The notes under the pieces: model-generated | What the model was told of the DNA's origin: nothing | Database searches by the model: none | Seen by the model: the letters and a program-made list of their open reading frames with translations, nothing else | Source: Microtetraspora niveoalba | GTDB lineage: Bacteria; Actinomycetota; Actinomycetes; Streptosporangiales; Streptosporangiaceae | Assembly (NCBI RefSeq): GCF_001570405.1 | Contig: NZ_BBYM01000052.1 | Span: forward strand, 1,044-45,696 | Direction of reading: 5' to 3' | DNA: 44,653 nucleotides | Program-made: the position numbers and the translations under genes | In this document: positions 23,566 through 31,693 of the stretch, one piece after another | Layout of the letters: the number at the start of each line of letters is the position of its first letter | Position numbering within the stretch: position 1 is the first letter of the stretch

Positions 23566-24276
23566 TCAGGCGGGACGCTCCCGGTCGATCCGGGTGTAGG
23601 TGTCGCGCAGGTGCTCCAGGTGCTCCCGCTGGGCCCGCTCGGCCCCCTGGGCGTCGCCCGCCTCGACGCAGGCGAAGATCTTCCGATGGTCGTCGTCCAC
23701 CCGGTCCCAGAAGCCGTCGGACGCCTCGTCCCGGGCGAACCTGCCCTCGATCACGCCGAACACGGGGGCGGTCACCGCGTCGAGCAGCGGGTTGCCCGCC
23801 GCCTCGAGCAGCGCCTTGTGGAACCCCCGGTTGGCCGTGTACGCCTTGCCCCGCTCGGCCGGGCGCGGCTCGAACAGCGTGCGCCGCAGCGTGTCGAGCT
23901 GCTCGGGCGACCGGCGGGCCGCGGCCAGCCCCGCCGCCGGCACCTCCAGCAGGATGCGCACCTCCAGCAGGTGGGCGACCGAACCCGAGTCGGTGAAGAG
24001 CATCAGGCTGGAACGGAGGTAGCCGCTGATGTCCTCGGGCTCGGGGCGGACCACGAAGCTTCCCCCGGCCACCCCCCGCCGGGTGACGAGCAGGCGCTCA
24101 CTGGACAGGACCCGCAGCGCCTCGCGCACGGTGCTCCGGCTCACGCCGTACAGGGTGCACAGCTCGGGCTCGACCGGGAGGCGGTCGCCCGGCTTGAGCT
24201 CTCCGGCGAGGATCTGCGCGCGGATCCGATCCGCCAGATCCTGGTATGCGGGCGCTAAGACACGATCGGTGGACAC
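23566..24276 (-). CDS. GntR-family (FadR/FCD) transcriptional regulator
   Basis: A 236-aa regulator with an N-terminal GntR winged helix (GDRLPVEPELCTLYGVSRSTVREALRVL, about residues 30-57) and an FCD effector domain with the helical, His-containing region NRGFHKALLEAAGNPLLDAV and the C-terminal DDHRKIF segment. I prefer the GTG at 24276: a TAGGCT -10 box ends 6 nt before it, so the message would be leaderless and the GTG two codons earlier (24282) would lie outside it. FCD proteins respond to carboxylic acids. It may control part of the locus, but the 27-bp element lacks the TnGTnnnACnA core typical of this subfamily. Confidence 0.88.
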   Translation of the reverse strand: MSTDRVLAPAYQDLADRIRAQILAGELKPGDRLPVEPELCTLYGVSRSTVREALRVLSSERLLVTRRGVAGGSFVVRPEPEDISGYLRSSLMLFTDSGSVAHLLEVRILLEVPAAGLAAARRSPEQLDTLRRTLFEPRPAERGKAYTANRGFHKALLEAAGNPLLDAVTAPVFGVIEGRFARDEASDGFWDRVDDDHRKIFACVEAGDAQGAERAQREHLEHLRDTYTRIDRERPA

Positions 24277-24282
24277 GCGCAC

Positions 24283-24288
24283 AGCCTA
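24283..24288 (-). promoter_or_regulatory. -10 box of a leaderless gntR transcript
   Basis: TAGGCT on the minus strand, 6 nt before the GTG at 24276. No clear -35 was found. Operator copy 4 would cover about -41 to -67. Confidence 0.5.
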
Positions 24289-24316
24289 GCCACAGACGGC
24301 GGCGATGTCCCCCGAA

Positions 24317-24343
24317 TGTTCCCTCTAGCGAAACGTTGTTTCA
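24317..24343 (-). promoter_or_regulatory. Operator copy 4, between gntR and the lipocalin/MDR operon
   Basis: On the minus strand: TGAAAC, 3 nt, GTTTCG, 5 nt, GGGAACA. It is intact apart from one base in the last half-site. It sits in the divergent region between 24276 (minus) and 24430 (plus) and may serve both. Confidence 0.78.
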
Positions 24344-24429
24344 ACATGTCACTCTGATGGCTCGCATCCCCACCAGACACGGCGGAGGCCCGCCCACGGC
24401 CGGCCTCCGCGGAGAGCAAGGAGCGACGC

Positions 24430-24885
24430 GTGAACATTCGCGAAGGCATGCCTCTGCTGGCCAGGCACGAGGGCGAATGGGAGGGCACCTACACCTACGT
24501 GGACCGCGAGGGGAACATCGTCGACCGGCACGCCTCCCACCTGAGCTGCACGTTCCCGCCCGAGCACCCCGACCGGTACGTGCAGGTCAACCGGTACCGC
24601 TGGGAGGACGGCCGGACGGAGGAGCACACCTTCCCCGGCGTCTTCGACGGCCGCGACCGCCTGTACTTCGACACCGAGCGCATCAAGGGCGTGACCTGGT
24701 GCCTCGACGAGAACACCGCGTACCTGACCTGGCGGTACAAGGCCGCCGCCGCAGAGCTGGACCAGCGGCTGTTCGAGTTGATCGTCCTCAGCGACGACGG
24801 CACCGAGCGGAGCCGCGTCTGGCAGTGGCTGGAGAACGGCGTCTGCGTGCGGCGCACCCTGATCAACGAGAAGCGCATCGGGTGA
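24430..24885 (+). CDS. Lipocalin-like beta-barrel protein (paralog of the 13.1-kb gene)
   Basis: A 151-aa soluble beta-rich protein with an early WEGTYTYVDREG motif, FDGRDRLYFDTERIKG in the middle and SRVWQWLENGVCVRRTLINEKR at the end. These mirror the 152-aa protein at 13117-13575. The GTG start at 24430 has an AAGGAG ribosome-binding site 8 nt upstream. It forms a two-gene operon with the MDR reductase (4-nt overlap) and is divergent from gntR. The function is unknown; binding or isomerising a small hydrophobic intermediate is a guess from fold and context. Confidence 0.8.
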   Translation: MNIREGMPLLARHEGEWEGTYTYVDREGNIVDRHASHLSCTFPPEHPDRYVQVNRYRWEDGRTEEHTFPGVFDGRDRLYFDTERIKGVTWCLDENTAYLTWRYKAAAAELDQRLFELIVLSDDGTERSRVWQWLENGVCVRRTLINEKRIG

Positions 24886-25901
24886 CCGGGCACCTGACCG
24901 GGCGCACGGCGGTCCCCGCGGCGCAGCGCAGGATCGTGCTCGCCCGCCGCCCGGACGGCGTGCCCGCCGAAGCCGACTTCCGCGTGGAGACGGCCGCGGT
25001 CGCGCCGCCCGGGCCGGGCGAGGCGCTGGTGCGCACGGTCCACCTCTCCCTCGACCCGTACGTCCGGGGCACGCTGACCGGCCGCGATCTCGGCCATCCG
25101 CCGGTGCGGCCCGGCGACCTCGTCCCCGGCCGGGCGGTCGCCCGGGTCGTGGATACCGGCGAGTGGGTCCTGGCCGAGACGGGCTGGCAGGAGTACGCCG
25201 CCGTCCCCTCGACGTCCCTGCGCCCGCTCTCCCTGCCGCCGGGTGTGCCCCGCACCGCGGCGCTCGGCGCGCTCGGGACACCCGGGCTCACCGCGTACGC
25301 CGCGGTCACGCGGCTGCTGCGCCCCGCCGTCGGCGACACCGTCGTGGTGTCCTCCGCGACCGGGGCCGTCGGCGGCGTCGCCGGACAGCTCGCCGCGCTC
25401 GCCGGGGCCCGTACGGTCGCCGTCGCCGGCGGGCCGGAGAAGTGCCGGATCGCGGTCGAGCACTTCGGCTACACGGCGGCCGTGGACCGGCACGACCCCT
25501 CGTGGACCGAGGCGCTCGCCGCGGCCTGCCCGGACGGGGTCGACGGCTACCTCCACATGGCCGGCGGCGCGGTGCTGGAGGGCGTGCTGAACCGGCTCGC
25601 CGTCGGCGGCCGGGTCGTCCTGTGCGGGCTGCCCGAGAACGCCAACGAGGTGGGCACGCCCGCCGCCCTGCCCGCCGGGCTCCTGATGCGCACCCGGGCG
25701 GTCGTGCGCGGGCTCGTCGTCTTCGACCACGAGGACCTGGCGCCGCGGTTCGCCCGGAGGGTCGGCGCGCTCGTGGCGGAGGGGCGGCTGCGCCTGCTGG
25801 AGGACGTCCACGAGGGCCTCGAATCGGCGCCCGCCGCGTTCCGCCGGCTCATGTCCGGCGGCAACGCCGGCAAGACGATCGTACGCGTGGCACAGGGCTG
25901 A
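24882..25901 (+). CDS. NADP-dependent MDR oxidoreductase
   Basis: A 339-aa medium-chain dehydrogenase/reductase lacking zinc ligands, of the leukotriene-B4-dehydrogenase/prostaglandin-reductase-like type that reduces alpha-beta unsaturated carbonyls with NADPH. Marks are LSLDPYVRGTLTG near the N-terminus, GTPGLTAYAAV, and the Rossmann turn SSATGAVGGVAGQLA. The GTG start at 24882 overlaps the lipocalin-like gene's stop (GTGA). A hairpin follows at 25931-25957. An enone- or enoate-reduction step in the pathway is likely; the direction and substrate are not shown. Confidence 0.88.
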   Translation: MTGHLTGRTAVPAAQRRIVLARRPDGVPAEADFRVETAAVAPPGPGEALVRTVHLSLDPYVRGTLTGRDLGHPPVRPGDLVPGRAVARVVDTGEWVLAETGWQEYAAVPSTSLRPLSLPPGVPRTAALGALGTPGLTAYAAVTRLLRPAVGDTVVVSSATGAVGGVAGQLAALAGARTVAVAGGPEKCRIAVEHFGYTAAVDRHDPSWTEALAAACPDGVDGYLHMAGGAVLEGVLNRLAVGGRVVLCGLPENANEVGTPAALPAGLLMRTRAVVRGLVVFDHEDLAPRFARRVGALVAEGRLRLLEDVHEGLESAPAAFRRLMSGGNAGKTIVRVAQG

Positions 25902-25930
25902 CCGGAAAGCACACCTGACCGTTGAACACG

Positions 25931-25957
25931 CCCGGCCGGAGAGCGCCCCCGGCCGGG
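25931..25957 (+). terminator. Hairpin after the MDR gene
   Basis: A perfect 9-bp stem CCCGGCCGG (25931-25939) with its complement (25949-25957) and a 9-nt loop, 29 nt after the stop. No U-tract. Confidence 0.6.
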
Positions 25958-25978
25958 ACGGGCCGCCTCCGCCGGGCC

Positions 25979-26008
25979 TTGACCCCCGATACCTCAGACA
26001 ATTAAGGT
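25979..26008 (+). promoter_or_regulatory. Promoter of the SnoaL/VOC operon
   Basis: TTGACC (25979-25984), an 18-bp spacer, TAAGGT (26003-26008). The spacer holds TCAGAC (25994-25999). Operator copy 5 begins 7 nt downstream of the -10. Confidence 0.6.
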
Positions 26009-26015
26009 CATCGAC

Positions 26016-26042
26016 CGAAACAGTGTTCCGTGTAACGGAATC
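26016..26042 (+). promoter_or_regulatory. Operator copy 5, SnoaL/VOC operon
   Basis: Reads CGAAAC, 3 nt, GTTCCG, 5 nt, CGGAATC on the plus strand, placed just downstream of the -10 box (repressor position), 33 nt before the ATG at 26076. Confidence 0.8.
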
Positions 26043-26075
26043 GCGGAGCGGCGGGTAGCAGGGGAAGGCGCACTT

Positions 26076-26513
26076 ATGAGGACACCTCTCGGCACGGCCG
26101 AGGCGATGCTCACGGCCGTCATCGACAAGGACCTGGACGGCGTGCTGGCGACCTTCTCGCCCGAGAGCGACGCGTACGTCTTCGTCGAGGGGCCGCGCTG
26201 GACCACCCACGGCGGCGACCGGATCGCCGAGGGGTGGCGGGCCTACTTCAAGGCGCCGGTCGGCATCACCGCGTTCCGCTGGGTCGAGGGCCCGTTCACG
26301 TACGAGAGCGACACCCTCGCCCAGGTGTGCGGCGTGATCGACTACGACGTCGTGGGCGACGGCGAGGCCGGGCGGCTGCGGATGCGGATGACGTGGCTGG
26401 TCCGCCGGGAGAACGGCGAGTGGCGCATCGTCCACGAGCACGGCTCCCAGCCGCTGGCCGACCCGTACGGCGCCGGGGACTGGTGGCCCGAGGGCGCCAC
26501 CCCCCTGACCTGA
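26076..26513 (+). CDS. SnoaL/NTF2-like protein
   Basis: A 145-aa protein with an NTF2/SnoaL-like fold pattern: AEAMLTAVIDKDLDGVLATFSPESDAYVF helix-strand start, a GGDRIAEGWRAYF middle, and a beta-rich MTWLVRRENGEWRIVHEHGS end. The family includes isomerases (ketosteroid isomerase) and polyketide cyclases, as well as non-catalytic stress proteins. A GGGGAAGG ribosome-binding site precedes the ATG at 26076. It is first in an operon with the VOC gene, directly under operator copy 5. An isomerase role is plausible but not proven. Confidence 0.82.
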   Translation: MRTPLGTAEAMLTAVIDKDLDGVLATFSPESDAYVFVEGPRWTTHGGDRIAEGWRAYFKAPVGITAFRWVEGPFTYESDTLAQVCGVIDYDVVGDGEAGRLRMRMTWLVRRENGEWRIVHEHGSQPLADPYGAGDWWPEGATPLT

Positions 26514-26527
26514 CCGGGGGCGAGCCG

Positions 26528-27460
26528 ATGATCAGCGAGCTGCGCGTGACGACGGTGGCCGTCGCGGACCTGGAGCGTTCGTGCTCCTTCTACGCGGAGA
26601 CGTTCGCCTACCGCCGGCTCGCCGAGGCGGCGGTCGCCGGGCGCGAGGTGGAGCTCCTGTGGCGGATGCCGGCCGGCCTCACCGGCCGCGCCGCCGTGAT
26701 GGGACCGGAGGGGGCCGCCACCGGCCTGCTGCGCCTGGTCGAGTTCGACGCGCCGGGCGAGCCGTACTGGGGCGACTACTCGCGGGCCCACGACTACGGG
26801 CACTACGCGCTCAACATCCGGGTGGACGAGATCCACTCCGCCGTCGCCCGGCTCCGTGCCGCCGGAGGCCGCACCAAGTCGGAGCCCGCCCACTGGACCG
26901 TGACGTCCGACCTGTCCGCCTGGGACTCGTTGTCGTACGACCCGGACGGCAACGTGCTCGACGTCTTCCAGCTCGAAGCGGCCGAGGGGTCGGCCCTGGC
27001 GGACTACGACGGGCGGCCGAGCGAGCTGCAGACGGTCGCGATCCACGTCTCCGACGCCCGCGCGTCCGCGGACTTCTACGCCGCGCTCGGCTACGTCGAG
27101 CTCTACGACAAGCTGATCGAGGGCATGGAGTCCTTCTTCCGGCTCCCTCCGGGAACCGGCCTGCGCAACATCAACATGTACGCCCCCGGCAGCCCGCTGA
27201 GCGGCCGGGTGGAGATCGCCCAGTACGTCGGGTTCCCCGGCGCGCCGCAGCGCGACCGCGCCGTCCCGCCCAACCTCGGGATCCTCTCCGTCTCCCCCGC
27301 CACCGCCGATCTCGCGGCCACCGCCGCCCTGGTCACCCGGCTGGGCGGCGAGCCGGCGAGCCCGCCGGTCGAGCTGGACCTCCCGCCGTACGGCCCGGCC
27401 CTCGCCCAGTCGTTCTTCGGCCTCGACGGCGAGGTCCTGGAGTTCCACCAGCCCCTCTGA
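26528..27460 (+). CDS. Two-domain VOC-superfamily protein
   Basis: A 310-aa protein with two vicinal-oxygen-chelate units: residues about 3-155 (RVTTVAVADLERSCSFYAETF through SLSYDPDGNVLDVFQLEA) and 165-310 (ELQTVAIHVSDARASADFYAALGY through GLDGEVLEFHQPL). The repeated start motif (V/I, acidic, Ser, FYxxxxY) and C-terminal DGxxxE/V segments are typical. VOC proteins include extradiol dioxygenases, glyoxalases and epimerases. The ATG at 26528 follows the SnoaL stop by 14 nt. It is similar in plan to the second two-domain VOC at 31.7-32.5 kb, but the two are divergent. Confidence 0.85.
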   Translation: MISELRVTTVAVADLERSCSFYAETFAYRRLAEAAVAGREVELLWRMPAGLTGRAAVMGPEGAATGLLRLVEFDAPGEPYWGDYSRAHDYGHYALNIRVDEIHSAVARLRAAGGRTKSEPAHWTVTSDLSAWDSLSYDPDGNVLDVFQLEAAEGSALADYDGRPSELQTVAIHVSDARASADFYAALGYVELYDKLIEGMESFFRLPPGTGLRNINMYAPGSPLSGRVEIAQYVGFPGAPQRDRAVPPNLGILSVSPATADLAATAALVTRLGGEPASPPVELDLPPYGPALAQSFFGLDGEVLEFHQPL

Positions 27461-27482
27461 CCCGCCGCGCCCACCGGCCGAA

Positions 27483-27518
27483 GGGCCCGCTTCGTCACCT
27501 CGGGGACGAAGCGGGCCC
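27483..27518. terminator. Bidirectional terminator
   Basis: A perfect 14-bp stem (27483-27496 with 27505-27518, GGGCCCGCTTCGTC and complement) and an 8-nt loop lie between the convergent VOC (plus) and substrate-binding-protein (minus) genes. Confidence 0.88.
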
Positions 27519-27547
27519 GGACGGAACGGGAGCTCACGCGCCGCGGG

Positions 27548-28777
27548 TCAGTGGGTGATCTCGACGGTGTGCCAGCCCTGGTCGGACTTCTTCCACTGGT
27601 AGACGTGGATGTCGTCCAGGCCGAAGAACTCGTGCTTGTCGGTCTTGACGGAGTTTCCCGACGGGGTCTCCTGGTCGGAGATGTCGATCTTCTCGAGGGC
27701 GGCCGCGACGGCGTCGGGGTCGAGGGACCGGGCCTGCTCGGCGGCGCGCGTGTAGGCGAACACGCAGTCCGCGGCGATCTCGGCGGCCTTGGGCGACTCG
27801 GCGCCGGTCTTAGGGCCGACGTTCTTGCCGAACCGCTTCTCGGTCTCCTCGATGTGCCGCCGGTACCCCGGCTTCCAGGTGTCCCTGCTCTCGGCGCCGG
27901 GATAGGGGTAGTAGGTGGCGCTGAAGAGCGCGCCGTCGGCGGCGTCGCCGGCCGCCTCGACGAACGAGATGTTGCGCGCGCCCGACCCGCCCACGATGAG
28001 CCCCTTGTAGCCGGCCTCGCTCGCGGCGGCCATGGTCTTGGCGCCGCTGGAGGAGTTGGAGATCCAGATCGCGCCGGCGTCCTTCAGCTTGTCGACGTAC
28101 GGCCGGTGCGACTGGTCGTCCGGCCTGGTGGCCTCGAACCCCTTCCAGGTCAGGCCCGCCGCCTCCGCCTGCGCCTTCACCTCGTCCGCCGTGTTCTTGC
28201 CCGCGTCGTCCCCCTCGTAGACGACGCCGATCGAGGTGACGCCCTCGGCCTTCACGTGGGCGATCATCTTCGCGACGTCGAGGCTGACCGGGTCCTGCGC
28301 GCGGAAGCCGTACTTGAGGGACGCGAAGTCCCCCGTGGCGACCATCGGCTGGCAGTTGATCTTCTTGTTGCTCTCGAAGGCGCCCTTGGCGGCGTTGTAG
28401 AAGGCGGTCAGCGCGGGCCCGACCACCAGGCCGACGCTCTGGTCGCCGGCGAACTCGTTCGCGGCCTGCACGGCCTTGGCCGGGTCGAGCCCGGAGTCGC
28501 GGACCACCAGCTCCAGCCTGGCCCCGCCGAGGCCGCCCGCGGCGTTGAGCCGGTCGATCTCGACCTTCAGCGAGTTCTCCAGCGAGATGCCCGCGACGGC
28601 GAACGGGCCCGTCATCGGGCCGATCAGCCCGACCTTCACCGCCGGGCGGCCCGCGCTCCACCCGTCGCCGGAGGACCCCTGCGTCACTCCGGCTCGTTCT
28701 TCCTTGCTCGCGCAGGCGGTGAGCAGCAGGGCGGCGCCGAGGAGCGCCGTGATCTTCCGACCGGCGTTGACGGTCAT
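27548..28777 (-). CDS. ABC transporter substrate-binding lipoprotein, LivJ/K type
   Basis: A 409-aa type 1 periplasmic-binding-fold lipoprotein. The signal peptide ends with lipobox LTAC (Cys22), followed by the two-lobed binding domain (VKVGLIGPMTGPFAVAGISLENSLKVEIDRLNAAGG, LVVGPALTAFYNAAKG). It delivers the substrate to a Liv-type permease. It is the second gene in an operon with its paralog at 28.8-30.1 kb (59-nt gap); each has an N-terminal CASKEERA just after the lipid-anchored Cys. The liv permease genes lie about 24 kb away but share the operator type, so a distant partnership is likely (inference). Confidence 0.92.
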   Translation of the reverse strand: MTVNAGRKITALLGAALLLTACASKEERAGVTQGSSGDGWSAGRPAVKVGLIGPMTGPFAVAGISLENSLKVEIDRLNAAGGLGGARLELVVRDSGLDPAKAVQAANEFAGDQSVGLVVGPALTAFYNAAKGAFESNKKINCQPMVATGDFASLKYGFRAQDPVSLDVAKMIAHVKAEGVTSIGVVYEGDDAGKNTADEVKAQAEAAGLTWKGFEATRPDDQSHRPYVDKLKDAGAIWISNSSSGAKTMAAASEAGYKGLIVGGSGARNISFVEAAGDAADGALFSATYYPYPGAESRDTWKPGYRRHIEETEKRFGKNVGPKTGAESPKAAEIAADCVFAYTRAAEQARSLDPDAVAAALEKIDISDQETPSGNSVKTDKHEFFGLDDIHVYQWKKSDQGWHTVEITH

Positions 28778-28836
28778 GGGGGTATTCCTCTCAGGCGATT
28801 GGGCGGGGCGCGCCCGGGTCACCGGACGCCGCCCGG

Positions 28837-30069
28837 TCAGGACTTCGGCGTGACGTCGGTGATGAACCAGCCCTGGGCGTCCTTGTCCCAGCGGTAGATG
28901 TGGAGATCGTCGACGTGGAAGAACTCGTGGTCGGCGGGCTTGATCCGGTTGCCGGACGGGGTCTCGGTGTCGGGGATGTCGAGCGCCGTCATCGCCGCGG
29001 CGAGCTTGTCGGGGTCGAGGGACTTCGCGTTCTCCGCGGCGGCGGCGAAGGCGGTGACGCAGTCGGCCGCGATCGCGGTGCCCTTCGGCATCTTCGCGCC
29101 GGACTTCGCGCCCTCGACGACGCCGTACTTCTGCACGATCGTGTCGACGTGCGCCTTGTAGCCGGGCTTCCAGGACGCGACGTCGCGGATGTTGAACTGG
29201 ACGTTGACCGCCGAGAAGACCGCGCCCTTCGCGAGGTCGCCCGCCGCGTCGAGGAAGGAGACGTTCTGCAGGCCGGAGGTGCCGGCCATGATGCCCTTGT
29301 ATCCCGCCTCGCCGGCCGCCGCCATCGTCTTGGCCCCGCTGGCGTTGCTGGAGACCACGATGGCGCCCGCGTCCTTGAGCTTGTCGACGTACGGCCGGTG
29401 CGACTGGTCGTCGGGCCGGGTCTGCTGGAAGCCCAGGTACGTGATCCCGTACTTCGGGGCCAGTTCCTTGATGAAGCCGTCGTTCGCCCGGCCGGCGTCG
29501 TCCGCCTCGTAGACGAGCCCGACGGACGTGACGCCCTGGCTCTTGAAGTACTGCATCAGCTTTTCCATGCCGATGTCGTTCGGGTCCTGCGAGCGGAAGC
29601 CGTACTTCAGCACGCCGAAGTCGCCGGTGCCGACGCCCGGCTGGCAGTTGAGCTTCCTGTTCTGCTCGTACGTGCCCTTGGCCGCGTTGTAGAACGCGGA
29701 GAGCGAGGGGCCGACGACCATGCGGACCTGGCCGTCGCCGGCCAGCTCGTTGGCCGCCTGCACGGCCTTGCCGGGGTCGAGGGCGGAGTCGCGGACGACC
29801 AGCTCCAGCTTGGCCCCGCCGACGCCTCCGGCCTGGTTGATCCGGTCCATCTCGACCTGGATCGAGTTCTGCTGGAGGATCCCGAGGACGGCGTACGGGC
29901 CGGTCATCGGCGAGATGAGCCCGATCTTCACCGTGCCGGATCCCGCGTTCCAGCCGGTGCCTCCGGCCGCGGCCGTCTCGGCCGCGCGCTCCTCCTTGCT
30001 CGCGCAGCCCGCGAGCACCAGCGCACTCACGGCCGCCGCCGACGCCCAGCGAATCGTGGACCTGCGCAC
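28837..30069 (-). CDS. ABC transporter substrate-binding lipoprotein, LivJ/K type (paralog)
   Basis: A 410-aa lipoprotein with signal peptide and lipobox LAGC (Cys22), then a type 1 periplasmic-binding domain (VKIGLISPMTGPYAVLGILQQNSIQVEMDRINQAGG). It is close in sequence throughout to the next gene, including the CASKEERA start and RPDDQSHRPYVDKLKDAGA. It heads the operon; its promoter carries operator copy 6. Two tandem binding proteins for one importer suggest two related ligands, for example a substrate and its metabolite (inference). Confidence 0.93.
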   Translation of the reverse strand: MRRSTIRWASAAAVSALVLAGCASKEERAAETAAAGGTGWNAGSGTVKIGLISPMTGPYAVLGILQQNSIQVEMDRINQAGGVGGAKLELVVRDSALDPGKAVQAANELAGDGQVRMVVGPSLSAFYNAAKGTYEQNRKLNCQPGVGTGDFGVLKYGFRSQDPNDIGMEKLMQYFKSQGVTSVGLVYEADDAGRANDGFIKELAPKYGITYLGFQQTRPDDQSHRPYVDKLKDAGAIVVSSNASGAKTMAAAGEAGYKGIMAGTSGLQNVSFLDAAGDLAKGAVFSAVNVQFNIRDVASWKPGYKAHVDTIVQKYGVVEGAKSGAKMPKGTAIAADCVTAFAAAAENAKSLDPDKLAAAMTALDIPDTETPSGNRIKPADHEFFHVDDLHIYRWDKDAQGWFITDVTPKS

Positions 30070-30107
30070 GTGCCACCTCCTGGTTTTGAACCCCGAAACA
30101 AAGTGAG

Positions 30108-30134
30108 AATTCCGATATGCGGAACAGCGTTACG
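30108..30134 (-). promoter_or_regulatory. Operator copy 6, substrate-binding-protein operon
   Basis: On the minus strand: GTAAC, 3 nt, GTTCCG, 5 nt, CGGAATT. It begins 3 nt after the -10 box. Confidence 0.78.
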
Positions 30135-30137
30135 AGG

Positions 30138-30166
30138 AGCCTAGGAACGGCTCACCCCGGCGTCAA
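30138..30166 (-). promoter_or_regulatory. Promoter of the substrate-binding-protein operon
   Basis: On the minus strand: TTGACG (30166-30161), a 17-bp spacer, TAGGCT (30143-30138). A TCAGACC motif lies just upstream of the -35. Confidence 0.68.
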
Positions 30167-30181
30167 GGATTGGTCTGATGT

Positions 30182-31693
30182 TTATTCCGGCAGTCGGCGG
30201 ACTGTAAGACCGCCTGCCAGAGCCGCGCCGCGACCGGTCCGCCGCGCGGCGAGCGCGCGCCCGAGTTCGCGCCCGAGCGTCATCGCGGGCGTCACGCTCA
30301 TGCCCCCGACGTAGTTGTCGCCGGCGAAGACGTTGTTGCCGAGCACCTCGCCCACCGCGTACAGGCCGGGGATCGGCGCGCCCGCGCGGTCGAGCACCGC
30401 GAGATCGCCGTCCACGCGCAGGCCGTCCCGGCTGAGCAGGGACGCGGCGACCGAGGTCAGTCCGTAGAACGGGGGCGCGGCGATCGGCGCGGGCAGGACC
30501 GTCCGCCCGTGCTCGGGATCGTGCCCGGCGGCCACCGCCTCGTTGTACCGCCGCACGGTCGCGGCGAGCCCTCCGGGGTCGACCCCGAGCCTGCCCGCGA
30601 GCTCCTCGATCGAGCCGGCGGCGACGATCCAGCGGCCGCTCTCGCACTCGGACAGCATTCGCTCGCGCGTCCAGTCGCCCGTGCCGTTCCTGATCAGCGG
30701 TTCGGCCGCCTCGGCGATGGCGCGGTCCCAGACGACGTGCATCGCGAGTCCGGGCTGCCGCAGCAGCCGGCGTTCCCGGTGCTCGGGGCTCGTGGTGTCC
30801 TCCGCGACGAAACGTTCGCCGTCGCGGTTGACCCAGATCTCGTGCGGGGTCCGGTACGCGGGGGCGACCTCCACGAACGCCTCGCGGTAGTCCACCGCGA
30901 AGCCCGGCCGCCCGGGATCGGGGATCAGCCCCATCACGGGGATGAAGTGCCCGTCGCCGCTCACGTCCGCGCCCAGTTCCTCGGCCAGCGTCAGGCCGTC
31001 GCCGGTCGCGTGGTCGAGGCAGGCGATCAGCGCGTCCTCGCACCCGGGCGGGAGGAACCGGTTCCGCAGGTGGAGGTTCGCGTCGTATCCGCCGCTGGCC
31101 AGGACGACGGCGTCGCCGTACGCGACGACCTCGCCGCCGTCGGCGCGTGCTCCGGTCACGCCGGCCACCCGCCCGCCCTCGAGGACGGCGCCGTCGACCC
31201 GGACGCCCAGGGCCACGGTCACCGCTCCGGCGCGGACGAGCTCGTCGAGCCGCCGCCGCAACACGGCCAGGACCGACCGGCCGAGCTCCACGCCCCAGTA
31301 CGTGCGGGGCGTCGAATAGACCTCGTGCCCGTGCACCAGTCCCGGCGTCGCGGGGTCGAAGTCGAAGCCGAGGCTCTCCAGCCAGTCGACCGTCTCCCCC
31401 TGCGCGCGCACGCTCCGCCAGGCGAGCCGCTCGTCCGCCTTGCCGTGCGACAGCCGCATCACGTCGGCGAAGTGCTCCTCGGGGGTGTCGGCGATGCCGT
31501 GCGCGGCCTGCCGGCGGGTCCCGGCGCCGCTGACCTCGCCGTTGGCGACGTGCAGCATGCCGCCGATCTCCGGCCGCTTGTCGAGCACGAGCACGCGGGC
31601 GCCTCCGGCGGCGGCCTCGATCGCGACGCACAGACCCCCGGCGCCGGCGCCGACGATCACGGCGTCGAACCGGCCCAGCTCGTCGGCGGTCAC
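30182..31693 (-). CDS. FAD-dependent fumarate-reductase/ketosteroid-dehydrogenase-type flavoprotein
   Basis: A 503-aa FAD-binding protein. The N-terminal Rossmann motif is DAVIVGAGAGGLCVAIEAAAGG, followed by ARVLVLDKRPEIGGMLHVANGEVSGAG. It ends with a second FAD-contact region (GLYAVGEVLGNNVFAGDNYVGGMSVTPAMTLGREL). The family transfers hydride at alpha-beta C-C bonds of acids or ketones. The GTG start at 31693 overlaps the VOC stop (GTGA). It is similar in plan to the flavoprotein at 35.2-36.7 kb. As one of two in the locus it could desaturate or reduce a ring or enoate intermediate. Confidence 0.88.
   Translation of the reverse strand: MTADELGRFDAVIVGAGAGGLCVAIEAAAGGARVLVLDKRPEIGGMLHVANGEVSGAGTRRQAAHGIADTPEEHFADVMRLSHGKADERLAWRSVRAQGETVDWLESLGFDFDPATPGLVHGHEVYSTPRTYWGVELGRSVLAVLRRRLDELVRAGAVTVALGVRVDGAVLEGGRVAGVTGARADGGEVVAYGDAVVLASGGYDANLHLRNRFLPPGCEDALIACLDHATGDGLTLAEELGADVSGDGHFIPVMGLIPDPGRPGFAVDYREAFVEVAPAYRTPHEIWVNRDGERFVAEDTTSPEHRERRLLRQPGLAMHVVWDRAIAEAAEPLIRNGTGDWTRERMLSECESGRWIVAAGSIEELAGRLGVDPGGLAATVRRYNEAVAAGHDPEHGRTVLPAPIAAPPFYGLTSVAASLLSRDGLRVDGDLAVLDRAGAPIPGLYAVGEVLGNNVFAGDNYVGGMSVTPAMTLGRELGRALAARRTGRGAALAGGLTVRRLPE

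Noticed and set aside
23524-24343. GntR as the regulator of the 27-bp element.
   Set aside because: It is possible, but the element lacks the TnGTnnnACnA core of FadR-type sites and matches IclR-type half-sites better, so I favour IclR; not excluded.
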